Below the pieces are notes generated by a model. The model saw only the letters and a list, made by a program, of their open reading frames with translations, was not told where the DNA came from and searched no databases. Made by a program: the position numbers and the translations under genes. A DNA stretch of 64,000 nucleotides from Motiliproteus sp. SC1-56 (GTDB taxonomy: Bacteria; Pseudomonadota; Gammaproteobacteria; Pseudomonadales; Balneatricaceae), in contig NZ_JAEMGS010000017.1 of assembly GCF_017309075.1 (NCBI RefSeq), positions 20,002 to 84,001 of the forward strand. The letters run 5' to 3'. Shown piece by piece: positions 7,823 to 18,384 of the stretch (position 1 is its first letter; every line of letters begins with the position of its first letter).

Positions 7823-10473
7823 CTAGTGGCGTAGCCTGCGCGCCAGCTGTTCGGCCTCCTTGCGTTCGGAAAATTGCGTCCCCTCCAAGGCGGTGAGTAC
7901 CTCGATCGCCTGCTCGCTGTGGCCCTGCTTTGCCAGGGCGGTGGCGAAGTGATACTGCACAGATGCTGACTCAGGAGGCGCATCGGCTGCTGCCTTTATG
8001 AGCTCAAGGGCTCGTTCCGGATCACTCTGGAGCAAGATCCATCCCAGCGTATCGGTGACGTTAGGATCCTCCGGTGCCAGCCGGTAACGGCTTCGGCTGC
8101 CTCTACTGCCCGTGGGTCCCGGGCTTGGTGATAGAGCCAGGCGAGATTGTTCCAAGCCACGAGGTGCCCTGGCTGTTGTTCGGTCAGCTGCTGGTAATGC
8201 TTGAGGGCGTTGGCGGTATCGCCTTTCTGAAAAAAGAGCTCCGCCACCAGGGTGCGTGCGGCAGGGTCGTCCGGCGCCTCCTGCAGGCGGGATGTCAGTA
8301 TCTCAAGCGGCACCTCGGGTTGACCTGCCTGGCGAAACAGGCGCGTCATCTGCACGGCGATTTGCGGCTTGGGGAGTTGCGCGTAGAGATTGGCGTAAAG
8401 CTCGCCGGCTTCCTGGGGACGGTTTAACACGGCCAGTGCCCTGGCCTTCAGCTCTAAATGGGCCAGCCTCAATCCGCCTTTGGTGGGTGAGAGGCTTTCC
8501 AGCAAGTCCAGCGCATGAGTGGCTTCTCCATCTTCGATCATCAGGTTCGCCTTGAGGAGTTGTCCGGGTAGGTAGTCCGGATGAGCGAGGGTCAACTCCA
8601 CTGCCAAGGAGCGCGCCCTTTTCCTGGCGTCGCTGGCCAGTGTGAGTTCCACCCTCCTTAGCAGGAGCGCGGGGTTGTCAGCGTGGCGACCACCGGTTTC
8701 TTTTTTAAGTAATTCAAGTGCGTCCTGCTGTCTGTTTTGGGCCAACAGCGTTGCAAGATAGGTCTGAACTGCAATCAACTGTTCGGGATGGCTCTGGTAA
8801 AACGCATTGGCAAGTTCCGAGGCCTTTGCTGCTTGCTCTTGGTGCAAATAAAGCCGCACCTGGGCCTGCATGGGGCGGTGATCATCAGGGGCTGAATTCC
8901 GAGCTTTTTCATACCATTGATGGGCGTTCTCGAACTGCTTCTCTTCGACCGCCAGATTGCCCATGGCGAGCATGGCCGCGATCGCCTTAGGGTTTTGTCG
9001 CAACAACCCTTCCAAGTAGCGCTTTGCTTTGCCTATGTCGGCGGTGCGATAGGCCACCTGTGCCGCCAACAGGTGATATTCGACTTGTTCAGGATGCGCG
9101 GTGATGAGCTCGTCAGCCAGTGCACGGGCTTTTTCCGCTTGGCCGGAGCTGAGGTAGGACGAAATCAGCAGCCCGCTTGTAGCGGGACTGGGTGTCTCGC
9201 GGGTAAGCGCCTGAAGCCGGGCGATCCCTTTTTTGGTATCCCCGGAAAGCAGTTCGGCGAGGGCCAGGGGGCCGTCAAGGGGAGCCTTTGCGTTATCGGC
9301 CATCGCCGCTGAGAAATAGCGGGCTGCCTCGTGTGCCCTGCCTTGCCTGAGACTAAGGTTTCCGGCAAGGCCCAGGGCGTCGGCCGAAGCCCCTTGGTCG
9401 TTCAGCAAGGGGGCCAGGGTGCTTTCGGCAAGAGACAGTTCGCCGGAGCTGGCGTAAAGGCTGCTCAGCACCAGTCGGGTTCCTCGGTGGTCCGGGTGCT
9501 CTGTCAGGCTTTCGGCAAGCCTTCTTTGTGCGGAATCCTTCTCTCCAAGCACCAACTGCGCGTATCCCAGCAGATAATTTAGGTCGGGGTCTTTCACCCG
9601 CTGCGACAGCGTCACGAGAATGGTTTTCGCTTTTTTGGCTTCCCCATTCGAGAGGTGAATGAGTGCGGAGAGAAAGAGGCCCGAGTCGGAGTCCGGGGCG
9701 TGGGTCAGCGCTTGATCGACGGCCGAGCGAGCCCCCTCCAGGTCGCCTTGGCGCAACAGCCCTCGGGCTTGCCCGAGGAGCGCTGCCGGGTGTTTAGGCG
9801 CTTGTTCGAGGGCTTTTGTGAAATGTTGCAGTGCCTGGTCTGGCCGATTCAGTTGTAGCTGCGCATTGGCGGCCAGTAAGTAGGCCTCCAGTCCGGCGTA
9901 CCCGGGTTGATTCAGTGCGTGCTCGGCGTGTTCAAGGGCGCTTTCAGGGCGCTGGTGCAGGAGATAGAGCTGTGCCAAGCGGACATCAATTTCCGCGTGG
10001 GGAACCAGCTTCCGTGCCTGGAGGTAGGCCTCTTCTGCCGGGCTGAAAGCACCCTTGGTGGCAAGCAGGTCGCCCTCAAGTTTGTGTTTTTGATAAATGA
10101 GCTCGGCTTTCGCGGGTTTGTAGGCTTGCAGGGTTGTTTCGGCTTCCTGGAGCCGGCCTATTCCGACCAGGCTCCTAGCGAGAAGGAGCTGCAGGTCGTC
10201 CGCCGTCTGCCCCAGTTTAAGGGCCCGGCGCAGTTCCTTTTCCGCCCCGCCAAAAGCCCCTTGCTGGAGATATAGACGACCCAGTAAAAGGCGTCCGGGG
10301 CCGTGGTCGGGCTGCTCTTTGAGCAGGTTTTTGAGTTGGATTATCGCCGCTCGGGACTTGCCGGATTCAAGGTGGCGTTGGGCGTCTTAGTAAAGGTCGT
10401 CGGTGGCGGCGTGCAGCGACCCAGCAAAAAGGCAGAGACAGAGCAAAGGGGCAAAACCCCAGCGGATTGGCAT
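7823..10473 (-). pseudogene. Broken PrsT-like TPR protein gene (exopolysaccharide/PEP-CTERM type)
   Basis: The leftward reading begins at an ATG (10473) with GGAGGG upstream, and encodes a signal peptide (MPIRWGFAPLLCLCLFAGS). It then meets an in-frame TAA at 10387-10389. Directly after the stop the same frame continues open for about 2.3 kb as TPR repeats (DAQRHLESG..AAIIQLKNLL..). Near 8087 the frame breaks: GCC-GAA-GCC runs into GTT-ACC, while the TPR sequence YRLAPEDPNVTDTLGWIL resumes in the next frame and runs to the TAG at 7823. A one-base deletion would explain it. The intact ancestor would be about 880 residues, like PrsT TPR proteins of XrtA/PEP-CTERM exopolysaccharide systems. Two independent lesions make a pseudogene more likely than a sequencing error. 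Confidence 0.8.
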
Positions 10474-10711
10474 CGATAAACCCTCCATGGCGAGTGGCGA
10501 TATGCATGTCCTTTAAAACCGCCAGTGGAGTAAGGGATTAGGTCAGGAGCGAGTAAATTGCAAGTGGGCCCACTAGTCTCTTCCGGGGGCCTCCCAGCGG
10601 GCATGCCCCACGTAGCTCTTCTTGGGTCATCTGGAAAATGGTAGGAAGATCGGGGGCGGCATGACCGCTGGAAGGGTTTACAGCCCGGGTGGGCTTCCCC
10701 TTGCCCCTGGC

Positions 10712-12139
10712 TCAGCCCCGCCCGTAGGTGTCTTGCAACCGCACAATGTCGTCTTCACCAAGGTAACTGCCGGTCTGGACTTCGATCAGGTCCAGGGGAA
10801 TCTTGCCGGGATTTTCCAGGCGGTGGACTTCGCCGATGGGAATGTAGGTGGAGTGGTTTTCACTGATCAGGAACACCTCGTCCCCCCGGGTCACCCGGGC
10901 GGTGCCCTGGACGACGATCCAGTGTTCGGCGCGGTGATGGTGTTTCTGCAGGGAGAGCTTTTCGCCGGGCTTGACCCGAATGTGCTTGACCTGGAAACGT
11001 TCGCCGTCATCGATGGACTGGTAGTGCCCCCAGGGGCGATAGACCTGCGCCTGCTGCTCGGCCTCGCTGCGTTGTCCGGCCTTGAGCTGGTTGACGATCG
11101 CTTTGACCTCCTGCACCCGGCTCTTGTGCGCCACCAGTAAGGCGTCCGCGGTCTCCACTACCACCAGGTTGTCGACGCCCACGGCGCCGACCAGGCGATC
11201 GCTGCTTCGCAGGTAACAGTTATGGGCTTCGCTGGTGAGCACGTCGCCGCTGATGACATTGCCGTTGCTGTCTTTTTGGCCTACATCCCAGAGGGCGGAC
11301 CAGGAGCCGACATCGTTCCAGCCGGCATCCAGAGGCACCATCCGCGCGGCCTCGGTTTTTTCCATGACGGCATAGTCGATGGAGTCGTCGGGGCAGGCGC
11401 GAAACGCGGCTTCATCCAGGCGGATAAAATCCAGGTCGGCGGTCTCCTTGGCAAGTGCCTGGCGACAAGCGTTTACGATCGCGGGGTCGTGCTGGGACAG
11501 TTCCTCCAGATAGCGTGAAGCCCGGAACAGGAACATGCCGCTGTTCCAGTAATAGTCGCCGGCATCCAGGTAGGCCTGGGCGGTGGCGCCATCCGGCTTC
11601 TCCACGAAGCGCTCGACCGCCAGGGCGTGATCCTTGCCCTGGCGGCTGTGGTCGGTACGAATGTACCCATACCCGGTTTCCGGGTGGGTGGGTACGATGC
11701 CGAAGGTGACCAGCGCCCCTTCAAGAGCGGCTTCGCGCGCCTGCATTACGGCGCGGTGAAACGCTTCTCGGTCCTGAATAATGTGATCGGCGGCCAGCAC
11801 CAGCAACAGCGGGTCATCGCCGCTCTTGGAGGCGTGAAGGGCGGCGAGGGCAACCGCCGGGGCGGTGTTGCGGCCCACCGGTTCCAGGATAATGCCGCTG
11901 TGGTCCTGGTTGATGGCGCGGAACTGCTCGGCGACCAGAAAGCGGTGGGACTCGTTGCAAATCACCATGGGGGGGCGCAGCTCTGCAATGCCCTCCAGGC
12001 GTTGCACAGTATCCTGAATCATGGAAGTACCGTTGACCAGCGGCAGAAACTGCTTGGGACACTCGCTGCGTGAGGCGGGCCAGAGGCGGGTGCCGGATCC
12101 ACCGGACATGATGACAGGTAGCAACGGCTGGTTCTCCAT
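10712..12139 (-). CDS. manC: Mannose-1-phosphate guanylyltransferase / mannose-6-phosphate isomerase
   Basis: The 475-residue bifunctional protein has the N-terminal nucleotidyltransferase signature (PVIMSGGSGTRLWP..S..PKQF, residues 8-28) and a C-terminal cupin isomerase domain (RPWGHYQSID..VKHIRVKPGEKLSLQKHHHRAEHW). It interconverts fructose-6-P and mannose-6-P and makes GDP-mannose from mannose-1-P; the mutase (ManB/AlgC) is not in the window. The ATG at 12139 has AAGGAG six bases upstream. It points away from wecB and shares its upstream region with it. GDP-mannose could feed the neighbouring polysaccharide locus. Confidence 0.95.
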   Translation of the reverse strand: MENQPLLPVIMSGGSGTRLWPASRSECPKQFLPLVNGTSMIQDTVQRLEGIAELRPPMVICNESHRFLVAEQFRAINQDHSGIILEPVGRNTAPAVALAALHASKSGDDPLLLVLAADHIIQDREAFHRAVMQAREAALEGALVTFGIVPTHPETGYGYIRTDHSRQGKDHALAVERFVEKPDGATAQAYLDAGDYYWNSGMFLFRASRYLEELSQHDPAIVNACRQALAKETADLDFIRLDEAAFRACPDDSIDYAVMEKTEAARMVPLDAGWNDVGSWSALWDVGQKDSNGNVISGDVLTSEAHNCYLRSSDRLVGAVGVDNLVVVETADALLVAHKSRVQEVKAIVNQLKAGQRSEAEQQAQVYRPWGHYQSIDDGERFQVKHIRVKPGEKLSLQKHHHRAEHWIVVQGTARVTRGDEVFLISENHSTYIPIGEVHRLENPGKIPLDLIEVQTGSYLGEDDIVRLQDTYGRG

Positions 12140-12250
12140 ATTCACTCCTTGAAAAAGGGGATGGTCGTTCAACGGCGCATCATAGCACGCCGGGGGGTAA
12201 GCGGGGACGTGAGATCACCTTCGTGCTGGCGTCAGTCAGAAAGAAAGTCC

Positions 12251-12294
12251 GATTAGGATAGAAATAAAAGCCAATTAAGCTAGAAATAAAGGCT
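12251..12294 (+). repeat. Two 22-base imperfect direct repeats upstream of wecB
   Basis: Units at 12251-12272 and 12273-12294 match at 17 of 22 positions and share the core TAGAAATAAA. They sit head to tail with a 22-base period, about two helical turns, in an AT-rich patch between divergent manC and wecB. This spacing is what one expects of a dimeric activator or repressor site. The binding protein is unknown. Confidence 0.5.
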
Positions 12295-12306
12295 AGACGC
12301 TAAAGT

Positions 12307-12312
12307 TATAAC
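12307..12312 (+). promoter_or_regulatory. -10 box candidate for wecB
   Basis: TATAAC matches five of six consensus bases and lies about 60 bases ahead of the wecB ATG. No -35 is visible; its place is taken by the 22-base direct repeats, which end 12 bases upstream. This suggests an activator-dependent promoter. Confidence 0.35.
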
Positions 12313-12373
12313 GTGACGATGGACAAAGCTGTGCCGTAGCGGGGCGACAGTTTGGTAACGAAAAGGACAATCC

Positions 12374-13498
12374 ATGCAAAAACTACTGCTGGTCTTCGGT
12401 ACCCGCCCTGAAGCAATCAAGATGGCGCCGCTGGTCAAGGCACTGGAGGTTGATGCTCGATTTGATGCAAGGGTCTGCGTAACAGCCCAGCATCGGCAGA
12501 TGCTGGACCAGGTGCTGGCGCTTTTTGAGATTGAGCCGGCTTACGACCTCAATTTGATGAAGCCCGGGCAGACCCTGACGGACGTCACCTGCGCCGTGCT
12601 TCAGGGGCTTGAACCTGTATTGTCCGACTGGAAGCCGGACCGGCTGCTGGTCCACGGCGACACCACCACCACCTTCGCCGCCACCTTGGCGGCCTTCTAC
12701 CAGAAAATTCCGGTCGGCCATGTGGAGGCGGGGCTGCGCACCGGCAACATCTACTCGCCCTGGCCCGAAGAGATCAACCGCAAACTGACCGGCGCCATCA
12801 CCGACCTGCACTTTGCCCCCACCGAGGGTGCCCGGCAGAACCTGTTGGGCGAGGGGGTGCGGCGGGCCCAGGTGGTGGTCACCGGAAACACCGTGATCGA
12901 CGCCTTACTGCAGGTTCACGGTCGAATCGCGGCCAGCCCGGAACTGACGGCCCGGTTTGCCGCACGGTTTGATTTTCTTGATTCAGAGCGGCGCCTAGTG
13001 CTGGTGACCGGTCATCGCCGTGAAAGTTTCGGTGAAGGATTTGAGAACATCTGCAGAGCCCTGCGGGACCTCGCCGAGCGCTTCGACGTGCAGGTAGTTT
13101 ATCCGGTGCACCTCAACCCCAACGTGCAGGAACCGGTAAAGCGCATTCTCGCCGATGCGCCGCACGTACACCTGATCGAGCCGCAGGACTATCTGCCCTT
13201 CGTCTACCTGATGGGCCAGGCGCACATCATACTTACGGATTCTGGCGGGATTCAGGAAGAGGCCCCGTCCCTGGGTAAACCGGTGCTGGTAATGCGCGAC
13301 ACCACCGAGCGCCCGGAAGCTGTGGAGGCGGGCACAGTCCGGTTGGTGGGCGCCGACCATGAGAAAATTCTGACCGAGGCCACGCGGCTGCTGGATGATC
13401 CAGACCACTATAGCGCGATGAGCCGGGCCCACAACCCCTATGGGGATGGCCAGGCCTGCGCCCGCATTGTCGAGGCTCTGGCGAGCGAATCTCCTTGA
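12374..13498 (+). CDS. wecB: UDP-N-acetylglucosamine 2-epimerase (non-hydrolysing)
   Basis: The 374-residue protein has the family landmarks: [13 protein letters not shown] at the N-terminus, [10 protein letters not shown] and [11 protein letters not shown] in the middle, TGHRRESFG, and [10 protein letters not shown] in the second Rossmann domain. It interconverts UDP-GlcNAc and UDP-ManNAc. With the following wecC it would give UDP-ManNAcA, a common sugar donor for capsule, O-antigen or enterobacterial common antigen. AAAGGA lies seven to ten bases ahead of the ATG. The gene opens the large rightward polysaccharide locus. Confidence 0.95.
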   Translation: MQKLLLVFGTRPEAIKMAPLVKALEVDARFDARVCVTAQHRQMLDQVLALFEIEPAYDLNLMKPGQTLTDVTCAVLQGLEPVLSDWKPDRLLVHGDTTTTFAATLAAFYQKIPVGHVEAGLRTGNIYSPWPEEINRKLTGAITDLHFAPTEGARQNLLGEGVRRAQVVVTGNTVIDALLQVHGRIAASPELTARFAARFDFLDSERRLVLVTGHRRESFGEGFENICRALRDLAERFDVQVVYPVHLNPNVQEPVKRILADAPHVHLIEPQDYLPFVYLMGQAHIILTDSGGIQEEAPSLGKPVLVMRDTTERPEAVEAGTVRLVGADHEKILTEATRLLDDPDHYSAMSRAHNPYGDGQACARIVEALASESP

Positions 13499-13685
13499 GT
13501 GGCTCTTGCGATTGAATTCGAAGGACGCGGTGATGGTTGAACGAGGACTCTACCGCTGCCTGAAAGTCCGCAAGTGAGGTGGGCGACTCCCGTACTTCCC
13601 TTAAAATCAATGCTATGCTCGATTGAGCTGCGGCCCGGACGCTGCAACGAACGGATGCTTTAAGAGCCTAAAAGGACAGTACAAG

Positions 13686-14924
13686 ATGGAATTCAACAAG
13701 GTTTCGGTAATCGGGTTGGGCTATATCGGCCTGCCGACGGCGGCGGTGCTGGCTTCACGTGGCATCGACGTGGTTGGCGTGGATGTCACCCCGGAGGCGG
13801 TTGCGACCATCAACCGGGGAGAAGTGCACATTGTCGAGCCGGATCTCGACATTATTGTGCGTGCGGTGGTGACCACCAACAAGCTGCGTGCCACCCTGGA
13901 GCCCGAGCCCGCCGATGCCTTTATGATCGCAGTACCGACCCCTTTCAAGCAGGGGCACGAGCCGGATCTGAGCTTCATCCGCCAGGCGGCAGAGGAGATT
14001 GCGCCGGTACTGGCGCGGGGCAACCTGGTGGTGCTGGAGTCGACGTCACCGGTGGGGGCCACCGAGCAGCTCTCGGCCTGGCTGGCGGAGCTGCGCCCGG
14101 ACCTGGGTTTTCCGATGGGCAAGTCCGACCACCCTGATGTGCACATTGCGCATTGTCCCGAGCGGGTGCTGCCGGGGCAGGTATTGCACGAGCTGGTGGC
14201 CAATGATCGGGTGATTGGCGGCATCACCCCCGTCTGTGCGGAGCGGGCCGAGGCGCTCTATAAAACCTTCGTGCGCGGTGAGTGTGTGCTGACCGATGCC
14301 CGCACCGCTGAACTTTGCAAACTGACCGAAAACGCCTACCGAGACGTCAATATTGCCTTTGCTAACGAACTCTCCATTATCAGCGACCGGCTGCGAATCA
14401 ACGTCTGGGAGCTGATTCCCCTGGCTAACCGCCACCCGCGGGTCAACATTCTTAACCCGGGGCCGGGGGTCGGGGGGCACTGCATCGCCGTGGATCCCTG
14501 GTTCATTGTCAGCAGCGCCCCGGAGCAGGCGCGCCTGATTCGCACCGCCCGAGAAGTTAACGACAGCAAGCCTTCTTACGTGATTGACCGGGTGCGCCAG
14601 GCGGCGGACGAGTTCAAGCGCCCGGTGATTGCCTGCCTGGGGTTGGCCTTCAAAGCCGATATCGATGACCTGCGCGAGAGCCCAGCGGTGGCCATCGTGC
14701 GCGCGCTGGGCGAAGCCCGGCTGGGGCGGCTGCTGGTGGTCGAGCCTCACATTCGGGAGTTGCCGCCCACGCTTTCTGATCTCGGAATCGAGTTGGTGGG
14801 CATGGAGGAGGCACTGGATGCCGCCAATACGCTGGTGACGCTGGTGGACCACAAGGTGTTCAAGGGCATCCCTGTGTCCCGTATCACCAGCAAGGTGGTG
14901 ATCGACACCCGGGGGCTTTGGTAG
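13686..14924 (+). CDS. wecC: UDP-N-acetyl-D-mannosamine dehydrogenase
   Basis: The 412-residue protein has the NAD-binding motif GLGYIGLPTA (10-19) and the catalytic cysteine C266 in GVGGHCIAVDPWF, the form typical of WecC. It oxidises UDP-ManNAc to UDP-ManNAcA in two steps. It follows wecB after 187 bases. The ATG at 13686 fits the family N-terminus; the open frame starts 21 codons earlier without support. AAAAGGA lies a little upstream. Confidence 0.93.
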   Translation: MEFNKVSVIGLGYIGLPTAAVLASRGIDVVGVDVTPEAVATINRGEVHIVEPDLDIIVRAVVTTNKLRATLEPEPADAFMIAVPTPFKQGHEPDLSFIRQAAEEIAPVLARGNLVVLESTSPVGATEQLSAWLAELRPDLGFPMGKSDHPDVHIAHCPERVLPGQVLHELVANDRVIGGITPVCAERAEALYKTFVRGECVLTDARTAELCKLTENAYRDVNIAFANELSIISDRLRINVWELIPLANRHPRVNILNPGPGVGGHCIAVDPWFIVSSAPEQARLIRTAREVNDSKPSYVIDRVRQAADEFKRPVIACLGLAFKADIDDLRESPAVAIVRALGEARLGRLLVVEPHIRELPPTLSDLGIELVGMEEALDAANTLVTLVDHKVFKGIPVSRITSKVVIDTRGLW

Positions 14925-14989
14925 TCGCTCCGATCCCGGGGCTGACGGGCGGGAAGCACGTGCCCCTGTAGCCTTAGGTTCACCTGCTT

Positions 14990-14995
14990 TATAAT
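14990..14995 (+). promoter_or_regulatory. Consensus -10 box upstream of ugd
   Basis: A perfect TATAAT lies 65 bases upstream of the ugd ATG, in the 136-base gap after wecC. The -35 region (around 14967-14972) is poor. It suggests that ugd and the genes after it can be transcribed separately from wecBC. Confidence 0.45.
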
Positions 14996-15060
14996 GCTTG
15001 ATCTCCCTACGCTTAACCGTTGGCGCATGCGCCTGCACTGGACAAGGAACAATTTAACCC

Positions 15061-16401
15061 ATGCGAGTAGCGATCTTTGGAACCGGCTATGTGGGTCTGG
15101 TAACTGGCGCCTGTCTGGCTGAATCCGGCCACCATGTCATCTGCGTGGACGTTGATGCGGCGAAAGTGGCCCGCCTGCAAAACGGCGAAATTCCCATCTA
15201 CGAGCCTGGGCTTGAGAGTTATGTGGAGGAGAACGTCGCCGCGGGGCGGCTGGCGTTTACGACCGAGGCAGCACCCGCCGTTGAAGCCAGCGAAATGATC
15301 TTTATCGCCGTGGGAACACCGCCCGATGAGGACGGATCGGCGGATCTGCGTTACGTGGTGGAGGTCGCCCGTACCGTGGGCGAGACCATGACCGTTACCA
15401 AGACCCTGGTCACCAAGTCCACCGTGCCGGTGGGTACCGCTGACAAGGTGCGCGCCGCGGTGTCCGAGGCGCTTGAGGCGCGGGGGCTGGATCTGGACTT
15501 TGACGTGGCCAGTAACCCTGAGTTTCTCAAGGAGGGCGATGCGGTCAGCGACTTTATGAAGCCTGATCGCATTATTGTCGGTACCGACTCCGAGCGGGTG
15601 CGGGGACAGATGCGCGAGCTCTACGCCCCCTTCAGTCGCATGCGGGACAAGCTGATCTTTATGGATATCCGCTCGGCAGAGCTGACCAAGTACGCCGCCA
15701 ACGCCATGCTGGCCACCAAAATCAGTTTTATGAATGAAGTCGCCAACCTGGCGGAAAAACTGGGGGCGGATATCGAGGACGTGCGTCATGGCATAGGCTC
15801 GGACCCGCGCATCGGCTACCACTTTATCTATCCCGGCTGCGGTTACGGCGGCTCCTGTTTTCCAAAGGACGTGAAGGCCCTGGCCCATACCGCCGGTGCC
15901 GTAGGCTACGATGCCGAGCTGCTGCGGGCTGTAGAGGCGGTCAACGCCCGCCAGAAGGAGCGCCTTTTTGAACGGATCGAGAATTATCTGGACGGTAACC
16001 TCCAAGGCATTACCGTGGCGCTCTGGGGGCTGGCTTTCAAACCCAAGACCGACGATATGCGTGAGGCGCCAAGCCGTGCGCTTATGGAGCGACTCTGGGC
16101 CGCCGGGGCGCGGGTGCGCGCCTTTGACCCCGAGGCCGCCAAGGAGACCGCCCGTATCTACGGAGAGCGGGATGACTTGGCCTTGGTGGAGACTCAAGAA
16201 GCGGCGCTGGAAGGGGCCGACTTGCTGGTGATCTGCACGGAGTGGAAGAGCTTCCGGGCCCCTGATTTTGACCTGATCAAGCAGAAACTGAGTCGCCCGG
16301 CCATCTTTGACGGCCGTAACCTGTACGACCCCGCTCAGCTGAAAGCACTTGGCTTTGAATATTTCGCCATAGGCCGGGGTGATAGCGTGTTAAGATCTTA
16401 G
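15061..16401 (+). CDS. ugd: UDP-glucose 6-dehydrogenase
   Basis: The 446-residue protein has [12 protein letters not shown] (6-17), the substrate loop [11 protein letters not shown] (152-162) and the catalytic cysteine C266 in [12 protein letters not shown]. These mark UDP-glucose dehydrogenases rather than the amino-sugar types. It makes UDP-glucuronic acid, the precursor for the 4-epimerase-like enzyme at 19753. A TATAAT box lies 65 bases upstream. The ATG has a rather distant AAGGA. Confidence 0.95.
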   Translation: MRVAIFGTGYVGLVTGACLAESGHHVICVDVDAAKVARLQNGEIPIYEPGLESYVEENVAAGRLAFTTEAAPAVEASEMIFIAVGTPPDEDGSADLRYVVEVARTVGETMTVTKTLVTKSTVPVGTADKVRAAVSEALEARGLDLDFDVASNPEFLKEGDAVSDFMKPDRIIVGTDSERVRGQMRELYAPFSRMRDKLIFMDIRSAELTKYAANAMLATKISFMNEVANLAEKLGADIEDVRHGIGSDPRIGYHFIYPGCGYGGSCFPKDVKALAHTAGAVGYDAELLRAVEAVNARQKERLFERIENYLDGNLQGITVALWGLAFKPKTDDMREAPSRALMERLWAAGARVRAFDPEAAKETARIYGERDDLALVETQEAALEGADLLVICTEWKSFRAPDFDLIKQKLSRPAIFDGRNLYDPAQLKALGFEYFAIGRGDSVLRS

Positions 16402-16428
16402 TCATTGATCTTCATATGCTAAATTTTC

Positions 16429-18354
16429 ATGCTTCAGGCCCTTTTACGGCTTAATCGAACGCAGAAAGCGTTGACCGTCGCCGGCATCGACACGGTGCTG
16501 ATGATGGTGTCACTCTGGCTGGCTTTCTCTTTGCGCCTGGGTGAATTGTACGTACCCGAGGGCAGCCAGTGGCTGCTGTTTGCCGCGCTGCCCCTGATCG
16601 CCCTCCCTATCTACATCCGCCTGGGGCTCTACCGGGCGGTTATCCGTTACATCGGCCACCGGGCCATGATGACCATCGGCTACGCCAACGCCCTGGTGGC
16701 CCTGGTCTGGTCATTACTGCCCTTTTACCTGCCGGTGTTTATCGACATTGATCTTTTTTCGCCCCGCTCCCTGCCGTTTATTTTCTGGATGGTGCTCTGT
16801 ATTACCGTCGGCGGCAGCCGCCAGGTGGCGCGCTGGTTCGTCTCCGGCGCCTTTCGAGCCCGGCGCGGAAAGTATTTTCTGATTTACGGCGCAGGCGAGG
16901 CCGGTATCCAGCTGGCCGCTTCCCTGGGGCACAGCTCGGCGGTCCACCTGCTGGGGTTTGTGGACGACGATCCGAGCTTGCACGGCCAGCAGATAGCCGG
17001 GCTCAAGGTGTTGGGGGGGCAGTCGTTGATTCCTGAACTGCGCCAGAGTTACGAGAACCTGGAGGTGCTGCTGGCACTGCCCAGCGCCACGCGCCAGGAG
17101 CGGCGAAGGATTCTTGACGCCTTGGAGGAAGTGCAGGTGGCGGTGCGCACTATGCCGCCGCTGGATGACATCGCCCTGGGCCGTGCCGACCTGACCCAGT
17201 TGAACGTGGTCGACATCACTGACCTTCTCGGGCGTGAGGAAGTGGCCCCGGACCGCGGGCTTCTGAGCGCGTGCGTCACGGGAAAGAGCGTGCTGGTAAC
17301 GGGGGCGGGGGGCTCCATCGGCGCGGAGCTGTGCCGGCAGATTCTGGCTCAGGGGCCAACTCGGTTGCTGTTGATGGACCATGCGGAGCCGGCGCTCTAT
17401 GCCATCGAGCAGGAGTTGCTCAAGCGACGCCAGCAGCTTGAAAACAGCTCCACGGAGCTGGTTCCTCTGCTTGCGTCGGTGGTGGATGAAGCCCATAACC
17501 GGCAGGTGATCGCGGCCTACGAGGTGACCACCGTTTACCACGCCGCTGCCTACAAGCATGTCCCCATGGTGGAGCATAACGTGGTGGCCGGGGTGCGTAA
17601 TAACGTGCTCGGTACCCTGGCCATGGCCCGGGCCGCGCTGGCCGAAGGGGTGGCTCATTTCGTGCTGGTTTCCACCGACAAGGCGGTGCGCCCCACCAAC
17701 ACCATGGGGGCGAGTAAGCGCCTGGCGGAGATGGTGCTGCAGGGGTTACAGGCGGCACCGGAGAATCGGGGCACGCGCTTTATCATGGTGCGTTTTGGTA
17801 ACGTGCTCGGCTCCTCAGGGTCGGTGATTCCCCTGTTCAAGCGCCAGGTGGCTTCCGGGGGGCCCGTGACCGTAACCCACCCGGAGATTACCCGCTACTT
17901 CATGACTATCCCCGAGGCCGCTTCCTTGGTGCTTCAGGCGGGTTCTATGGGGCAGGGGGGAGATCTTTTCGTGCTGGATATGGGCGAGCCGGTGAAAATT
18001 GCCGATCTGGCGCGTCGTATGATCCGCCTCTCCGGTCACCAGGTGGCGGAGAACAGTGGCGATGAGGGCATCGAGATTCTTTACACCGGGCTGCGCCACG
18101 GGGAAAAGCTCTATGAAGAGCTGCTGATTGGCGAAAACGTCACCCCCACCGAGCACCCGCGGATTCTTCGCGCCCGGGAGGAGGGGCCCGGCTACGCGGA
18201 CCTGGAAAAGTTGCTAGAGGCGTTAGTCGAAGGGCTGGAAAGAGAAAATGTCGAGTCGGTCAGAAAGCTGCTAGATTCTCAAGTGGTTGGGTATAAGCCG
18301 CAGTGTGGGATCGAAGACCTTCTCTGGAAAGCGGCCCACGCCTCCCCCGGATAA
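16429..18354 (+). CDS. WbpM/CapD-like membrane-bound UDP-GlcNAc 4,6-dehydratase
   Basis: The 641-residue protein starts with about four membrane segments (to residue 125), then a Rossmann-like domain (LIYGAGEAGIQLA, 151-163), then an extended SDR domain with TGAGGSIG (291-298) and STDKAV (415-420). The usual catalytic tyrosine of SDRs is a methionine here (M426 in TMGASK, K430), the hallmark of the WbpM/PglF/FlaA1 group. It removes water from UDP-GlcNAc to give a 4-keto-6-deoxy sugar, the precursor of FucNAc, QuiNAc and bacillosamine-type sugars. The WbpV-like reductase (35672) is a plausible next step. The ATG has no clear ribosome site. Confidence 0.9.
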   Translation: MLQALLRLNRTQKALTVAGIDTVLMMVSLWLAFSLRLGELYVPEGSQWLLFAALPLIALPIYIRLGLYRAVIRYIGHRAMMTIGYANALVALVWSLLPFYLPVFIDIDLFSPRSLPFIFWMVLCITVGGSRQVARWFVSGAFRARRGKYFLIYGAGEAGIQLAASLGHSSAVHLLGFVDDDPSLHGQQIAGLKVLGGQSLIPELRQSYENLEVLLALPSATRQERRRILDALEEVQVAVRTMPPLDDIALGRADLTQLNVVDITDLLGREEVAPDRGLLSACVTGKSVLVTGAGGSIGAELCRQILAQGPTRLLLMDHAEPALYAIEQELLKRRQQLENSSTELVPLLASVVDEAHNRQVIAAYEVTTVYHAAAYKHVPMVEHNVVAGVRNNVLGTLAMARAALAEGVAHFVLVSTDKAVRPTNTMGASKRLAEMVLQGLQAAPENRGTRFIMVRFGNVLGSSGSVIPLFKRQVASGGPVTVTHPEITRYFMTIPEAASLVLQAGSMGQGGDLFVLDMGEPVKIADLARRMIRLSGHQVAENSGDEGIEILYTGLRHGEKLYEELLIGENVTPTEHPRILRAREEGPGYADLEKLLEALVEGLERENVESVRKLLDSQVVGYKPQCGIEDLLWKAAHASPG

Positions 18355-18384
18355 GCAGGAAGCGTAATCGTGAAGGAGCGACGT

